Shown here piece by piece: positions 24,793-35,030 of a stretch of DNA of 64,000 bases; the first letter of the stretch is position 1, and each line of letters starts with the position of its first letter. The DNA comes from Yoonia sp. R2331 (GTDB lineage: Bacteria > Pseudomonadota > Alphaproteobacteria > Rhodobacterales > Rhodobacteraceae). Made by a program: the position numbers and the translations under genes. The notes under the pieces are model-generated. The model was not told where the DNA came from. It worked only from the letters and a program-made list of their open reading frames with translations, and did not search any database. The stretch is from contig NZ_JBGCUN010000001.1 in the NCBI RefSeq assembly GCF_041103235.1, positions 186,001-250,000 of the forward strand, written 5' to 3'.

Positions 24793-26712
24793 ATGCCAGA
24801 TCGCCCCCGCCGCGTGTCAAAAGCCAAAGCTGCCCAGCCTTCGGTACCTTTGAAACTGATAACGACGGGGACCGCAATCTTGATTGGCGCGGCGATCTGG
24901 GCCGGGCAAGCCTTTGCCGACAGCCACGAGACGGTGATCGAAAGCCACGGCTATTCCAACTTTGGCGAATTGAAGTACGGGCCTGATGCGGTATTGGACT
25001 ATGTGAACCCGGATGCCCCTAAGGGCGGAGAGTTCAGCCAGTGGGGTTTTGGCACCTTTGACAGCTTCAATCTGTCGACCCGCAAGGGGACGCCTGCCGC
25101 GCTCAGCACGATCGGTTATGAAAGCATTCTGACTTCGACGCTGGATGACCCTTATGGCGCGTACTGCTACCTTTGCGAGACATTGGAATACCCCGAAAGC
25201 CGGGACTGGGTGATTTTCAATCTGCGCGACGATGTGAAGTTCTGGGACGGCACAACGATGGATGCCGAAGACATCAAGTTCACCTTTGAGCTTTATCTTG
25301 AGCAGGGCATCACAGAATATCGCAATGTTTATTCGCAATTCATCGATAGCGTTGAGGTCTTGGACAGCCACCGTATCAAGTTCACTTTCACCGAAAGCGC
25401 GCCGCGCCGGGACGTGGTGACGTGGGTTGGCGGGACATCAGCATTCTCCAAGGATTGGTTTGAAAGCACTGAAACCCGTCTGGACGAAGCGTCAGACGCG
25501 CCGTTTATGGCAACGGGTCCCTATCGCCTGGACAGCGTCGATATCGGAAGACAGATCGTTTATCGTTATGACCCCGAATGGTGGGGTGCAGAACTGCCGA
25601 TCAATCAGGGCCGCAACAATTTCGAGACGATCCGCGTTGAATACTTTGCAGATAGCTCTGCCGCGTTTGAAGGGTTCAAGGCCGGGGCCTACACATTCCG
25701 TACAGAGAACAGTTCAAAGCAGTGGGCAACCGGATACGATTTTCCCGCCATTGATGATGGCTGGGTGAAAGTTGAGGAACTGCCAGACGGGTCCATCGGG
25801 TCGGGTCAGGGTTTTGTCTTTAACCTGAATCGCGAGACCTGGCAGGACCCGCGTGTGCGTGACGCCATTGCACTGATGGTGAACTTTGAATGGATGAACG
25901 ACAGTTTGTTCTATGGGCTGTATGCGCGGCCCGAGTCGTTTTGGGACAACTCTGACTTGAAGGCGACCGGTGCCCCGAGTGAGGGTGAGGTTGCGATCTT
26001 GCAACCGCTGGTCGACGAGGGGCTTTTGGATGCTTCGATCCTGACAGACGAGGCGCGGATACCGCCGGTTTCCAGCACAACTGACCGCCCACTTGACCGC
26101 CGCAATCTGCGCGCCGCCAGCGCCCTTCTCGACGAAGCTGGTTGGGTGATCGGGGATGACGGGATGCGGGTGAAGGATGGCAAGCGTCTGACGCTGTCAT
26201 TCCTTGAGCGTTCGCCGCAGTTTGACCGGGTCATCAACCCGATCGTTGAAAATCTGCAACGGCTTGGGGTCGATGCAAAGCTGGATCGTGTTGACCCGTC
26301 GCAATGGATTGAACGGCGTCGGTCCGGCGATTTCGATATCGTCAATGCCTCGCTTGGGCAGGGGTACGAGCCGGGCCAGCAATTGGCGCAATTCTTCGGA
26401 AGCGCCGCCGCTGATGACAGTTCGCGCAACCCTATGCGGCTGAAATTGGAGGCGTCGGATCGGTTGATCGACGTGATTGTGGATGCTGAGTCCCTTGACG
26501 AGCTGACAACCGCGACCCGTGCGTTGGACCGGGTTCTGCGGGCCGAAGGTTTTTGGATCCCACAGTGGCAGAACGACAAGCACTTTATCGCCTATTACGA
26601 TGTGTTCCGGTATAAGGAACCTGTCCCGGCGCTTGGCTTGTCGCCACTTGACAACTGGTGGTACGATTCAGAAGCGGCGGCCGAACTGGAAGCCGCAGGC
26701 GCGTTCCAGTAA
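24793..26712 (+). CDS. yejA: ABC transporter periplasmic binding protein, YejA type
   Basis: A 639-residue family 5 solute-binding protein with a signal peptide (hydrophobic LITTGTAILIGAAIWAGQAFA, cleavage after AFA). The mature start (YGPDAVLDYVNPDAPKGGEF, GTFDSFNLSTRKGTPAA) is the YejA signature. In enterobacteria YejABEF imports microcin C and oligopeptides. I chose the ATG at 24793, with GGAG six bases upstream; the longer frame is less likely. It heads a compact operon: the YejB-like permease gene starts six bases after its stop. Confidence 0.93.
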   Translation: MPDRPRRVSKAKAAQPSVPLKLITTGTAILIGAAIWAGQAFADSHETVIESHGYSNFGELKYGPDAVLDYVNPDAPKGGEFSQWGFGTFDSFNLSTRKGTPAALSTIGYESILTSTLDDPYGAYCYLCETLEYPESRDWVIFNLRDDVKFWDGTTMDAEDIKFTFELYLEQGITEYRNVYSQFIDSVEVLDSHRIKFTFTESAPRRDVVTWVGGTSAFSKDWFESTETRLDEASDAPFMATGPYRLDSVDIGRQIVYRYDPEWWGAELPINQGRNNFETIRVEYFADSSAAFEGFKAGAYTFRTENSSKQWATGYDFPAIDDGWVKVEELPDGSIGSGQGFVFNLNRETWQDPRVRDAIALMVNFEWMNDSLFYGLYARPESFWDNSDLKATGAPSEGEVAILQPLVDEGLLDASILTDEARIPPVSSTTDRPLDRRNLRAASALLDEAGWVIGDDGMRVKDGKRLTLSFLERSPQFDRVINPIVENLQRLGVDAKLDRVDPSQWIERRRSGDFDIVNASLGQGYEPGQQLAQFFGSAAADDSSRNPMRLKLEASDRLIDVIVDAESLDELTTATRALDRVLRAEGFWIPQWQNDKHFIAYYDVFRYKEPVPALGLSPLDNWWYDSEAAAELEAAGAFQ

Positions 26713-26718
26713 CCACCG

Positions 26719-27792
26719 ATGGGCGCCTATATCCTACGCAGGTTGCTGCTGGTGATCCCGACTCTATTGGGGATCATGATTATCAACTTTGGCCTGATCC
26801 AGTTTGTGCCGGGTGGCCCAATTGAGCAAATCATCGCGGAGATGGAAGGCGGCGGAAACGTCTTCGAAAGCATCTCGGGCGGCGGCAGCGAATTGGTGGA
26901 AAGCGGTGACGGTGATTTCATCGGGGGCCGAGGGCTGCCGCAGGACTTCATCGAAGAATTGGAGCGCGAATTCGGGTTCGACAAGCCGCCTTTGGAACGG
27001 TTCCTGAACATGATGTGGAACTACATGCGGTTTGATTTCGGCGAGAGCTATTTCAGGTCGGTGAGCGTGGTTGATCTGGTGCTTGAAAAGATGCCGGTCA
27101 GCATCACCTTGGGGCTTTGGTCGACCCTGATCGCCTATCTTGTCTCGATCCCGTTGGGGATCAAGAAGGCCATTCGCGACGGGTCAAAGTTTGACACCTG
27201 GACCAGTGGCGCGATCATAATTGGCTACGCGATCCCGGGTTTTTTGTTCGCACTGTTGCTGATTGTGTTCTTTGCAGGCGGGTCTTACTGGCGCATCTTC
27301 CCGCTGCGTGGGCTGACAAGCGACAATTGGGAACAACTGTCGTTGATCGGCAAAGTGCTGGATTACTTCTGGCATATCACGCTGCCGGTGCTCGCCTCGA
27401 CCATCAGCGCCTTTGCGACGCTGACGCTGTTGACCAAGAACAGCTTTCTGGACGAGATCAAAAAGCAATATGTAATCACCGCCAAGGCCAAGGGCCTGAC
27501 CGAAAGCCGCGTGTTGTATGGCCATGTCTTTCGCAACGCGATGCTGATCGTGATCTCGGGCTTTCCCGCACTTTTTATTGGTGTGTTCTTTGGTGGGTCG
27601 CTGATTATCGAGACGTTTTTCAGCCTTGATGGGCTTGGGCGGTTGGGTTTTGAGGCCGCAGTCGCACGGGACTATCCAGTGGTCTTTGGCACGCTCTTTG
27701 CCTTTTCACTCATCGGGCTCGTGGTCGGCATTTTGACGGACCTGACTTATGTCTTCATTGATCCACGGATCGACTTTGAAGGGCGCGGATGA
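26719..27792 (+). CDS. yejB: Peptide/microcin C ABC permease, YejB type
   Basis: A 357-residue inner-membrane permease of the DppB/OppB class. The start [23 protein letters not shown] is the first helix. It is followed by a Gly/Ser/Asp-rich periplasmic loop (residues 45-80, [14 protein letters not shown]) typical of YejB rather than OppB. The EAA-like loop ([26 protein letters not shown]) contacts the ATPase. Its stop overlaps the start of yejE (ATGA), so it is translationally coupled. Confidence 0.93.
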   Translation: MGAYILRRLLLVIPTLLGIMIINFGLIQFVPGGPIEQIIAEMEGGGNVFESISGGGSELVESGDGDFIGGRGLPQDFIEELEREFGFDKPPLERFLNMMWNYMRFDFGESYFRSVSVVDLVLEKMPVSITLGLWSTLIAYLVSIPLGIKKAIRDGSKFDTWTSGAIIIGYAIPGFLFALLLIVFFAGGSYWRIFPLRGLTSDNWEQLSLIGKVLDYFWHITLPVLASTISAFATLTLLTKNSFLDEIKKQYVITAKAKGLTESRVLYGHVFRNAMLIVISGFPALFIGVFFGGSLIIETFFSLDGLGRLGFEAAVARDYPVVFGTLFAFSLIGLVVGILTDLTYVFIDPRIDFEGRG

Positions 27793-28943
27793 TGGCCGAG
27801 ACATTTTTTGCACCCTCCTCGCCCCCGAAACGCATGTGGCTGTCACCTCTGAACCAGCGCCGTCTACGGAACTTCAACCGTAACCGCCGGGCCGTTTGGT
27901 CGCTGTGGATTTTTCTGGTGCTTTTTGTGTTCTCGCTGTTTGCAGAGTTCATCGCCAACAACAAACCGATTCTTGTCAGCTATCGCGGCGAGTTGCGGAT
28001 GCCGATTTTCCAGTTCTATTCCGAGCGTGACTTTGGCGGGGATTTCCCGACTGAAGCGGGTTATAACGACATCGAGGTCAAATGCCTGATCGCGACGGGC
28101 GGTCTGGAAGAGTGCCTGTTTGAGCCGGAATCACTGGTCGAGGCTGTCGAGCAAGGCGTAGATCTGGACATCGAAGGGTTCCAGAAGGGCTGGGCGATTT
28201 GGCCGATCATTCCCTACAGCTATGACACAATTGTCGATGTGCGCGGGGTCGCACCCGCACCCCCATCGGATACCAATTGGTTGGGCACCGATGACACCAA
28301 ACGCGATGTGACGGCGCGGATCATCTACGGCTTTCGATTGTCGATCTTCTATGCGTTGATCGTGACATCAGGCATTGCCGTTCTGGGCATTATGGCCGGG
28401 GCTGTCCAGGGCTATTTCGGGGGCTGGACTGATCTGCTGTTCCAGCGGTTCATCGAAGTTTGGTCAGGCATTCCGTCGCTGTACGTGATCATCATCATGA
28501 CCGCGATTCTGGGCCGAAGTTTTTGGCTGCTTGTCATACTATCCATCGTGTTTGGCTGGCCTGCGTTGGTCGGCTTGGTGCGGGCGGAATTCCTGCGTGC
28601 GCGCAATTTTGAATACGTCCGCGCGGCCAAGGCATTGGGCGTGGGCGACCGCACGATCATGTTCCGCCACATGCTGCCCAATGCGATGGTGGCAACTGTG
28701 ACAATGCTGCCCTTTATGATCACCGGCGCAATTGGCGGGCTGGCGGGCTTGGATTTTCTGGGCTTTGGCCTGCCGTCCTCTGCCCCGTCGCTGGGCGAGT
28801 TGACGTTGCAGGCCAAGCAGAACCTGCAAGCGCCTTGGCTGGGTATCACGGCCTTCTTTACCTTTGCCATCATGCTGTCGCTTCTGGTCTTCGTCTTTGA
28901 AGGCGTGCGCGATGCATTTGACCCCAGAAAGACCTTTTCATGA
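27789..28943 (+). CDS. yejE: Peptide/microcin C ABC permease, YejE type
   Basis: A 384-residue permease of the DppC/OppC class. After the N-terminal [23 protein letters not shown] helix there is a periplasmic insertion of about 110 residues before [21 protein letters not shown], as in YejE. The EAA loop ([27 protein letters not shown]) is well conserved. It pairs with the YejB protein as the membrane channel. Start overlaps the upstream stop, and its own stop overlaps the yejF start. Confidence 0.93.
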   Translation: MMAETFFAPSSPPKRMWLSPLNQRRLRNFNRNRRAVWSLWIFLVLFVFSLFAEFIANNKPILVSYRGELRMPIFQFYSERDFGGDFPTEAGYNDIEVKCLIATGGLEECLFEPESLVEAVEQGVDLDIEGFQKGWAIWPIIPYSYDTIVDVRGVAPAPPSDTNWLGTDDTKRDVTARIIYGFRLSIFYALIVTSGIAVLGIMAGAVQGYFGGWTDLLFQRFIEVWSGIPSLYVIIIMTAILGRSFWLLVILSIVFGWPALVGLVRAEFLRARNFEYVRAAKALGVGDRTIMFRHMLPNAMVATVTMLPFMITGAIGGLAGLDFLGFGLPSSAPSLGELTLQAKQNLQAPWLGITAFFTFAIMLSLLVFVFEGVRDAFDPRKTFS

Positions 28944-30535
28944 GTGTTGTTCTGGACGTCAAAGGCCTGAATGTCGGTTTCCGGCAGGACGGGCAGGTCA
29001 GCCCCGCGGTGCGCGATGTCTCGTTCCAGATCGTCAAAGGCGAGACGGTGGCGCTGGTCGGTGAAAGCGGGTCGGGTAAGTCGGTGACGGCCCTGTCGAC
29101 GGTGCAATTGCTGGGCGACAGCGCAGAAGTCAGCGGGTCGATCCGCTACGAAGGTGCCGAGATGGTGGATGCCGACGAAAATGAGCTCCGCCGCGTGCGG
29201 GGCAATGACATCAGTTTCATCTTCCAAGAGCCGATGACATCGCTGAACCCGCTGCACACGATCGAGCGGCAGTTGTCGGAATCCATTGAACTGCATCAGG
29301 GGCTGCGCGGGGCCAAGGTCACCAATCGGATCATTCAATTGCTGAACCAGGTGGGCATCCGCGACGCCGAAAGCCGCCTGTCGGCCTATCCGCATCAGTT
29401 GTCGGGGGGGCAGCGTCAGCGGGTGATGATCGCAATGGCGTTGGCGAATGGGCCGGATTTGCTGATTGCGGATGAACCCACAACGGCGCTGGATGTGACC
29501 ATTCAGGCGCAAATTCTGGACCTGCTCGAAGACCTCAAACGCAAAGAGGGGCTGTCGATGTTGTTCATCACGCATGATCTGACGATCGTGCGCAAAATCG
29601 CGGACAGGGTCTGTGTGATGAAGGACGGCGAGATCGTCGAAACCGGCCCCACAGCCGAGATTTTTGACAACCCGCAGCATCCCTATACGCAGATGTTGCT
29701 GGCCGCGGAAAGTGCAGGCGTTCCCGACCCAGTGCCCGCAGAAGCGGCCACGGTGGCCGAAACCGATGCGTTAAAAATCTGGTTCCCGATCCAGCGCGGG
29801 TTGCTCAAGCGGACGGTGGGGCATGTCAAAGCGGTCAACAGCGCAACGCTGACGGTCCGCGCGGGCGAAACTGTTGGGATCGTGGGGGAAAGCGGGTCGG
29901 GCAAGACCACGCTGGCGCTGGCGATGATGCGGTTGATCCAGTCCGAAGGGCGGATCAGTTTCGAAGGCACGGACATTCACCACCTGAACCAACGGCAGAT
30001 GCGACCATTGCGGTCAGAGATGCAGATTGTGTTTCAAGACCCCTACGGCAGTCTGAGCCCACGGATGACGATTGAACAGATCATCGCAGAGGGCCTGACC
30101 ATCCACGATGTAGATCCCACCCGCGACCCGCGCGAGATGGTGGCCGAGATCATGTCCGAAGTGGGCCTTGATCCTGATATGATGCACCGCTACCCGCACG
30201 AGTTTTCCGGCGGGCAACGGCAGCGGATTGCCATCGCGCGCGCGATGATCCTGCGGCCAAAACTGGTGGTGCTGGATGAACCAACCAGCGCATTGGACAT
30301 GACGGTGCAAGTGCAGATCGTGGAACTGTTGCGCGACCTGCAAAAGAAGTTCGGGCTGGCCTATCTGTTCATCAGCCACGACCTGAAGGTCGTGCGCGCG
30401 CTGTCGCACAAGGTGATGGTGATGAAACAGGGCGATGTGGTCGAGGCGGGCAATGCGGCAGACATCTTTGACGCGCCGCAGACCGACTACACACGTACGT
30501 TGATGGCCGCCGCGTTCGAGGGGCGGGCGGTCTGA
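28940..30535 (+). CDS. yejF: Peptide/microcin C ABC transporter ATPase with two nucleotide-binding domains, YejF type
   Basis: A 531-residue protein holding two complete ATPase units. Domain 1 has Walker A GESGSGKS, signature LSGGQRQRVM and Walker B LLIADEPTT. Domain 2 has Walker A GESGSGKT, signature FSGGQRQRIA and Walker B LVVLDEPTS. This tandem form is that of YejF, energising the YejB/YejE pair. It closes the operon; only three bases separate its stop from that of the convergent carboxypeptidase gene, with no room for a separate terminator. Confidence 0.95.
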   Translation: MSVVLDVKGLNVGFRQDGQVSPAVRDVSFQIVKGETVALVGESGSGKSVTALSTVQLLGDSAEVSGSIRYEGAEMVDADENELRRVRGNDISFIFQEPMTSLNPLHTIERQLSESIELHQGLRGAKVTNRIIQLLNQVGIRDAESRLSAYPHQLSGGQRQRVMIAMALANGPDLLIADEPTTALDVTIQAQILDLLEDLKRKEGLSMLFITHDLTIVRKIADRVCVMKDGEIVETGPTAEIFDNPQHPYTQMLLAAESAGVPDPVPAEAATVAETDALKIWFPIQRGLLKRTVGHVKAVNSATLTVRAGETVGIVGESGSGKTTLALAMMRLIQSEGRISFEGTDIHHLNQRQMRPLRSEMQIVFQDPYGSLSPRMTIEQIIAEGLTIHDVDPTRDPREMVAEIMSEVGLDPDMMHRYPHEFSGGQRQRIAIARAMILRPKLVVLDEPTSALDMTVQVQIVELLRDLQKKFGLAYLFISHDLKVVRALSHKVMVMKQGDVVEAGNAADIFDAPQTDYTRTLMAAAFEGRAV

Positions 30536-30538
30536 CCG

Positions 30539-32023
30539 CTATTCCGAACCCAGCATGAAGCAGGTTGTTCCGCGCGCCTGAAGCCTGCGGCAGGCCAGAT
30601 CAGCGCCTTCGCGGGTCAGCCCCATAAAGTTGGCATCAAACCCGCCAGAGCGCTGCACCACGCGGCGTAACGCACCATCAAGCGATGACATCTCGTTCAA
30701 GGCGACCTTGAGCAACACACGCTCTGCTTCATACCGGGAGCCATAGCGCCCGACGTTCACGCCCCAGTGTCGCCCACCAGAGGTGGAGATACGGGTAACA
30801 ATCTCTGGCTGCGGGGCGGGACTGGGCAGGATGGCGGCGGGACGTGCTGCAGGGGCTGCGGCCAGCGTCACTTCTTCCGTGGGGCGGGCCTGTGGTGCCA
30901 CAACGGCAGAGGTTGTCACGGCCGAGGTTTGCACAGCTTCTTCCAGCACGGATGTGATAGCGTCGGCATCAATCGCCTCTGCCACGGCTGAATCAATCAT
31001 GTCTTCAACGGTCGCGGTCAGCACTGGATCAGCTTCTCTGACCGGGCGGCTGACCGGGCGCAGACTGGTGCGTATGACGCCGGTCACACGGATCGTCTTG
31101 CCTGCGCCGCCGTTGGTGGCGGCGGTGCTATTGCCTGCCACAAGTTCCTGAGACGGTTCGGGTGCTGCGGGCACATCGGGGCGACGCAGGGTCGCGGAAT
31201 TGGGCGCGCGGGCAAAGCCGAGGTCCATCAGTTCGGTGATCTTGGCGTTACGCGTCGCGGTCGAGCGGCCCCCAAATACCGTAGCAATCACGCGCTGCTG
31301 GCCGCGCTGGGCCGAGGCCACAAGGTTGAACCCGGCAGCGCGCGTGTAGCCGGTTTTGATCCCGTCAGCACCTTCATAGGCGTTCAGCCAGCGGGTGTTG
31401 GTATGCGACACGCGCTTGATGCCCGCGTCCGCTGTGCGGCGCGAGAAAAGGTTATAGTACTGCGGGAAATCATAAATCACGTGCCGCCCGAGGATCGACA
31501 TATCGCGCGCAGTTGACAGGTGCCCGTTTTGCGTCAGCCCGTGGGCGTTGTGGAACGTGGTGTTGGTCATACCCATCGCCCGCGCGGTGCGGTTCATCCG
31601 CGTGGCAAATGCGCTTTCAGAGCCCGAGATTGCAACACCAATGGCGGTGGCCGCGTCATTGGCGGATTTGACGGCTGCCGCGCGCAAAAGGTAGCGCAGC
31701 TTGATTTTCTGGCCCGCACGCAGGCCCAGTTTTGAAGGCGGTTCAGAGGCCGCCAGTCGAGAGATCGTCACCTCTGTGTCCAACCCGATCTCGCCGCGCT
31801 GAATAGCTTGGAAGGCCACATAAAGCGTCATCATTTTGGTCAGTGATGCCGGATGCAGCCGGGTGTCGGCATTGCGCGAATGCAGCACCTCGCCGGTGCG
31901 GGCATCCATCACCATCGCGGCATAGGGTGCTGCGACCGTGCGCAATGGAGCCATTGCAAACGCCAAAACGAAAACGAAAAGAAATAGCCCACGAAGGGCC
32001 TGGAATCCCGGACGACTTGCCAC
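30539..32023 (-). CDS. D-alanyl-D-alanine carboxypeptidase (S11, DacF-like) with C-terminal SPOR domain
   Basis: A 494-residue exported penicillin-binding protein. A signal peptide (LFLFVFVLAFAMAPLRTVAA) precedes the S11 domain with S60-x-x-K63 (SLTK), S120-A-N122 and K223-T-G225. It trims the terminal D-Ala of peptidoglycan stem peptides. Residues 260-410 are a low-complexity Ala/Pro/Val linker, and the last 80 residues (SGGRHWGVNVGRYGSRYEAERVL to the end) are a SPOR domain that binds denuded glycan at the division site. The start codon is GTG with AGAGG upstream. It is divergent from clpS. Confidence 0.93.
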   Translation of the reverse strand: MASRPGFQALRGLFLFVFVLAFAMAPLRTVAAPYAAMVMDARTGEVLHSRNADTRLHPASLTKMMTLYVAFQAIQRGEIGLDTEVTISRLAASEPPSKLGLRAGQKIKLRYLLRAAAVKSANDAATAIGVAISGSESAFATRMNRTARAMGMTNTTFHNAHGLTQNGHLSTARDMSILGRHVIYDFPQYYNLFSRRTADAGIKRVSHTNTRWLNAYEGADGIKTGYTRAAGFNLVASAQRGQQRVIATVFGGRSTATRNAKITELMDLGFARAPNSATLRRPDVPAAPEPSQELVAGNSTAATNGGAGKTIRVTGVIRTSLRPVSRPVREADPVLTATVEDMIDSAVAEAIDADAITSVLEEAVQTSAVTTSAVVAPQARPTEEVTLAAAPAARPAAILPSPAPQPEIVTRISTSGGRHWGVNVGRYGSRYEAERVLLKVALNEMSSLDGALRRVVQRSGGFDANFMGLTREGADLACRRLQARGTTCFMLGSE

Positions 32024-32365
32024 GTCGTTTGCCTCTTACACTGCCTCGATGGCCCCGAATTTTTTCGGTGGCCTTTATTGATTGCGATCACGCTAGCACA
32101 GGCGTGGTGCGCGCGAAAACACCTTATTTTCAAAGCTCTGAGGTGTGTTTTTCCTGCACATCTACTGGATGTAGGGGGTATGCTGGGCGATCCACGCTAG
32201 ATAAAGCGTTCCCAAGGGTGGTTGTTGCGACAACCGGCGGGCAAATTTTTTGCGATCCTCCGCTGCGATAGCGGGTGTACCCGGTCAAGACAGGGGGTTT
32301 TCACGGGGGCCCGCTGCTCTATATAAGCAGTTCAATCGTAAATTGGATCAGGACCCGATCGGCGC
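32024..32365. other. 342-bp divergent intergenic region (carboxypeptidase / clpS)
   Basis: No gene is visible. The right part holds a candidate clpS promoter (annotated separately). In the middle, ACACCT and AGGTGT flank a 20-base loop and are followed by GTTTTT, a weak terminator-like element in plus orientation. I could not identify the carboxypeptidase promoter. Confidence 0.6.
32298..32327 (+). promoter_or_regulatory. Candidate clpS promoter
   Basis: TTTTCA (32298-32303) and TATAAG (32322-32327) are spaced by 18 bases and resemble a sigma-70-type -35/-10 pair. Transcription would start near 32334, giving a leader of about 30 bases before the clpS ATG. Confidence 0.5.
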
Positions 32366-32707
32366 ATGCATGCTGATGTGAAAATGATGGCAGCGGACAA
32401 GGACGACGATGATGGTGATATCGCCGTCGTTCTGGAAACCAAGCCAAAGACAAAGCGCCCGCCGCTTTACAAGGTGCTGATCCTGAACGACGATTTCACG
32501 CCGATGGAATTTGTCGTCATGGTGCTGGAGCGGTTCTTTGGCATGACCCATGCACAGGCCTTTGATCTGATGCTCACCGTACACAAGAAAGGTGTCGCGG
32601 TGGTCGGGGTTTACAGCCACGAGATTGCGGAAACCAAAGTGGCGCAGGTGATGGATTTCGCCCAGCGACACCAGCACCCGCTGCAATGCACGATGGAGAA
32701 GGAATAG
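32366..32707 (+). CDS. clpS: ATP-dependent Clp protease adaptor ClpS
   Basis: A 113-residue adaptor that binds the ClpA N-domain and delivers N-degron substrates to ClpAP. The N-terminal 25 residues are flexible and acidic; the core has [21 protein letters not shown], where the Asn-Asp-Asp segment helps bind the N-terminal residue of substrates, followed by [20 protein letters not shown]. No clpA gene follows in this window; the next gene is an rRNA-methyltransferase-like gene. A GC hairpin overlaps its stop codon. Confidence 0.96.
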   Translation: MHADVKMMAADKDDDDGDIAVVLETKPKTKRPPLYKVLILNDDFTPMEFVVMVLERFFGMTHAQAFDLMLTVHKKGVAVVGVYSHEIAETKVAQVMDFAQRHQHPLQCTMEKE

Positions 32708-32725
32708 CGCCGCGTCGCGCTATTC
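32702..32725. terminator. Hairpin overlapping the clpS stop codon
   Basis: Perfect 9-bp inverted repeat GAATAGCGC/GCGCTATTC with a 6-base loop. It contains the TAG stop of clpS and ends seven bases before the next gene. There is no T run, so it may attenuate or protect the message rather than end transcription. Confidence 0.5.
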
Positions 32726-32732
32726 GCCGCTG

Positions 32733-33707
32733 ATGGCTTCTGTTTCACGCCTGCGCACTGCCATTGACGATGGCCTGCTTGTCCTGCCCGATGGGCCGGT
32801 CACGGTGATGCGTCCGCCGGTCGAGTATGATCTGGCCGTGTTGAAGGCCCATGACGTCCGCTTAATGCACAGCCGATACACAGCCCATGCCGCCGCGACG
32901 CAGGCGGGCTATGACGTTGGCACAGCACTTGCCCCATGCCGCACGGCGATTGTGGTGGTGCCACGGGCCAAGGCGCTGGCGCGCGCGATGGTGGCCGAGG
33001 CCGCGGACAAGGCTGATCTGGTGGTGATCGACGGGGCCAAGACCGATGGGGTCGACAGCCTGTGGACCGCCACGCGCAAAGTGCTTGGTCCGTTGCCCAG
33101 CGTGACCAAGGATCACGGGCGCATCTTCTGGTTTGAAAAGACAAATGCCTTCGCTGATTGGGCCGCACCGCCACCTGCCAAGGGCGACCATGGTTTCTTT
33201 ACCACTGCCGGGGTGTTTTCGGACGGTGGTGTCGACAAGGGCTCGGCCCTTCTGGCTGCGGAATTGCCGGCCAAACTGCCCAGACGCATGGCGGATCTGG
33301 GCGCCGGTTGGGGGTATCTGACGGATGCGGTTTTGCAGCGCGACGGCGTCAGCAGCATTGACCTGATCGAGGATGAGGCGCTGGCGCTGGACTGCGCCCG
33401 GATGAATGTCAGCGACCCACGCGCGCAGTTCCATTGGGCGGACGCAACGCGGTTTTTGCCGGACGCGCCCTTTGATGGGATCGTCATGAACCCGCCGTTT
33501 CACACCGGCCGCAAGGGCGACACGGGCCTGGGGCAGGCCTTTATTGCGCAGGCTGCCAAGATGCTGACGCCGCAGGGTAAGCTGTGGATGGTGGCGAACC
33601 GCCATCTGCCTTACGAGGCGACGCTGGACGCCGCGTTCCGACATGTCGCGGAATTGCCGGTTTCAGGCGGCTTCAAGATTTTCCACGCCACACGGCCCCG
33701 ACGCTGA
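32733..33707 (+). CDS. Class I SAM-dependent methyltransferase, RsmC-like
   Basis: A 324-residue methyltransferase resembling 16S rRNA (guanine-N2) methyltransferases RsmC/RlmG. The N-terminal half is a degenerate methyltransferase-like domain; the catalytic half begins at ADLGAGWGYLTDAVLQ (SAM motif I). The target-base motif NPPFH (MNPPFHTGRKGDTGLG) is diagnostic of N2-guanine or N6-adenine methyltransferases. Which rRNA position is modified cannot be stated. It follows clpS by 25 bases and may share its promoter. Confidence 0.85.
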   Translation: MASVSRLRTAIDDGLLVLPDGPVTVMRPPVEYDLAVLKAHDVRLMHSRYTAHAAATQAGYDVGTALAPCRTAIVVVPRAKALARAMVAEAADKADLVVIDGAKTDGVDSLWTATRKVLGPLPSVTKDHGRIFWFEKTNAFADWAAPPPAKGDHGFFTTAGVFSDGGVDKGSALLAAELPAKLPRRMADLGAGWGYLTDAVLQRDGVSSIDLIEDEALALDCARMNVSDPRAQFHWADATRFLPDAPFDGIVMNPPFHTGRKGDTGLGQAFIAQAAKMLTPQGKLWMVANRHLPYEATLDAAFRHVAELPVSGGFKIFHATRPRR

Positions 33708-33744
33708 TATAAGCCGCGCGGGAAAGACGAACGGGAGTACGTCG

Positions 33745-34551
33745 ATGTCATTTTCGATTGCGGGCAAGACCGCCATTGTCACAGGGGCCGCCAACGGGGT
33801 GGGGCTGGCCATCGGGCGGCACTTTCTGGCCGGTGGAGCCAATGTCATGTTCGCTGACATGGACGAGGAAACCCTGCAACGTGAAATGGGGGACGCCGCA
33901 TCGGACGAAGGGCAGGCGCGCATTTTTGCGGGCGATCTGCGCAAAAAGCTGACGATTGCCAATTTGCTGTCGGCCACCGTCGATGCCTTTGACCGGGTGG
34001 ATATTCTGGTCAATGCCGCGCGTCAGGTGATGGAAACCGATGCGCTGAACCCCGATGACAGCAGCATGGAAGAGCTGTTGCAGCAAAACCTGATGGCAGC
34101 CCTGCGCTTAAGCCAGGCGACCGCGCGGCGGATGATCAAGCTTGCCAAGGACGACGAAGACGGCGGCCCTATTGGGTCGATCGTCAACATCAGCTCTATC
34201 TCGGCGCGCCGGGCGCATCCCAATCTGCTGGCGTATTCGGTCAGCAATGCGGCATTGGACCAGATGACACGGTCGCTTGCCGTGGCCCTGGCCCCCAATC
34301 GGATCAGGGTCAATGCCGTTGCATTCGGGTCGGTGATGAGTGCCAGCCTAAAGGGGTCCCTGAAAGAAGACGACGAAATGCGCGACACAATTGTCGAAAA
34401 CACGCCGCTGCACCGGATTGCGGGGCCTAGCGAAGTGTCGGACGCGGTGCAATATCTGGCCTCGGACGCGGCGGGCTTTGTCACAGGCCAGATCATTACC
34501 GTTGATGGTGGCCGGACGCTGATTGATCCCGCCGACGTATCAGCCCACTAG
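33745..34551 (+). CDS. SDR family protein with atypical active site (YxxxN)
   Basis: A 268-residue short-chain dehydrogenase-like protein. The cofactor motif TGAANGVG (residues 14-21), the N-A-A segment at 90, the catalytic Ser region NISSIS and the C-terminal VTGQIITVDGG are as usual. The catalytic Tyr164 is present, but the position of the essential Lys (168) is Asn (YSVSN). This makes normal SDR catalysis doubtful. The ATG at 33745 has GGGAG upstream. Its stop shares CTAG with the convergent lipoprotein gene. Confidence 0.88.
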   Translation: MSFSIAGKTAIVTGAANGVGLAIGRHFLAGGANVMFADMDEETLQREMGDAASDEGQARIFAGDLRKKLTIANLLSATVDAFDRVDILVNAARQVMETDALNPDDSSMEELLQQNLMAALRLSQATARRMIKLAKDDEDGGPIGSIVNISSISARRAHPNLLAYSVSNAALDQMTRSLAVALAPNRIRVNAVAFGSVMSASLKGSLKEDDEMRDTIVENTPLHRIAGPSEVSDAVQYLASDAAGFVTGQIITVDGGRTLIDPADVSAH

Positions 34552-34940
34552 GCGCTTTCGGGATAAAGCGCGCGGCATTGCGCCACGCCATCGGCTGTGG
34601 CGACGGCCAGACGGTCGCGTTGTGAAATCAGCGAGGCCAGTTTCGCCCGTTCTGCTGCCAGATCGAGCGCCACGGGAACCTGCACCTTGGTCACGCGCAC
34701 CTTTTCACAGCGAGTGACGACGCTTTCGCCGCTTTCGGTTTCACCCCGGCAGAAGCTGCGGACCTCACGCACCCGGTCTTCGGTGCGGAGGCCAAAGCCA
34801 CGTTCAAGATTGGCACGTGTCTGAGTGATCAGGCTGGCGTTGATCCGCGCGTCGCGCGTGACCTTGCCAAGGCATTGTTCCTGCTGTGTGGCGCATGCCG
34901 AAAGGGCAAGAACCGGCAAAAGAAGGATTGATAGGCGCAT
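34548..34940 (-). CDS. Small putative lipoprotein of unknown function
   Basis: A 130-residue exported protein. The signal peptide ends in a lipobox LSAC, so Cys would be lipidated and the protein attached to a membrane on its periplasmic side. The mature part has two or three further Cys residues and a helical KLASLISQRDRL segment; no family recognised. I prefer the ATG at 34940, with GGAG six bases upstream, over the one at 34946. Confidence 0.75.
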   Translation of the reverse strand: MRLSILLLPVLALSACATQQEQCLGKVTRDARINASLITQTRANLERGFGLRTEDRVREVRSFCRGETESGESVVTRCEKVRVTKVQVPVALDLAAERAKLASLISQRDRLAVATADGVAQCRALYPESA

Positions 34941-35030
34941 TGCCATCTCCGCTGTTGATCTGGGACAAAGATTCTGGTCCGCTGGCTGCTAGGGTGCAGA
35001 ACACGAGATGTTATGCAATAGCAGTGGGAT

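Noticed and set aside
26840-26950. Gly/Ser-rich insertion in the YejB-like permease as a novel domain
   Set aside because: YejB proteins normally carry such a periplasmic loop after the first helix.
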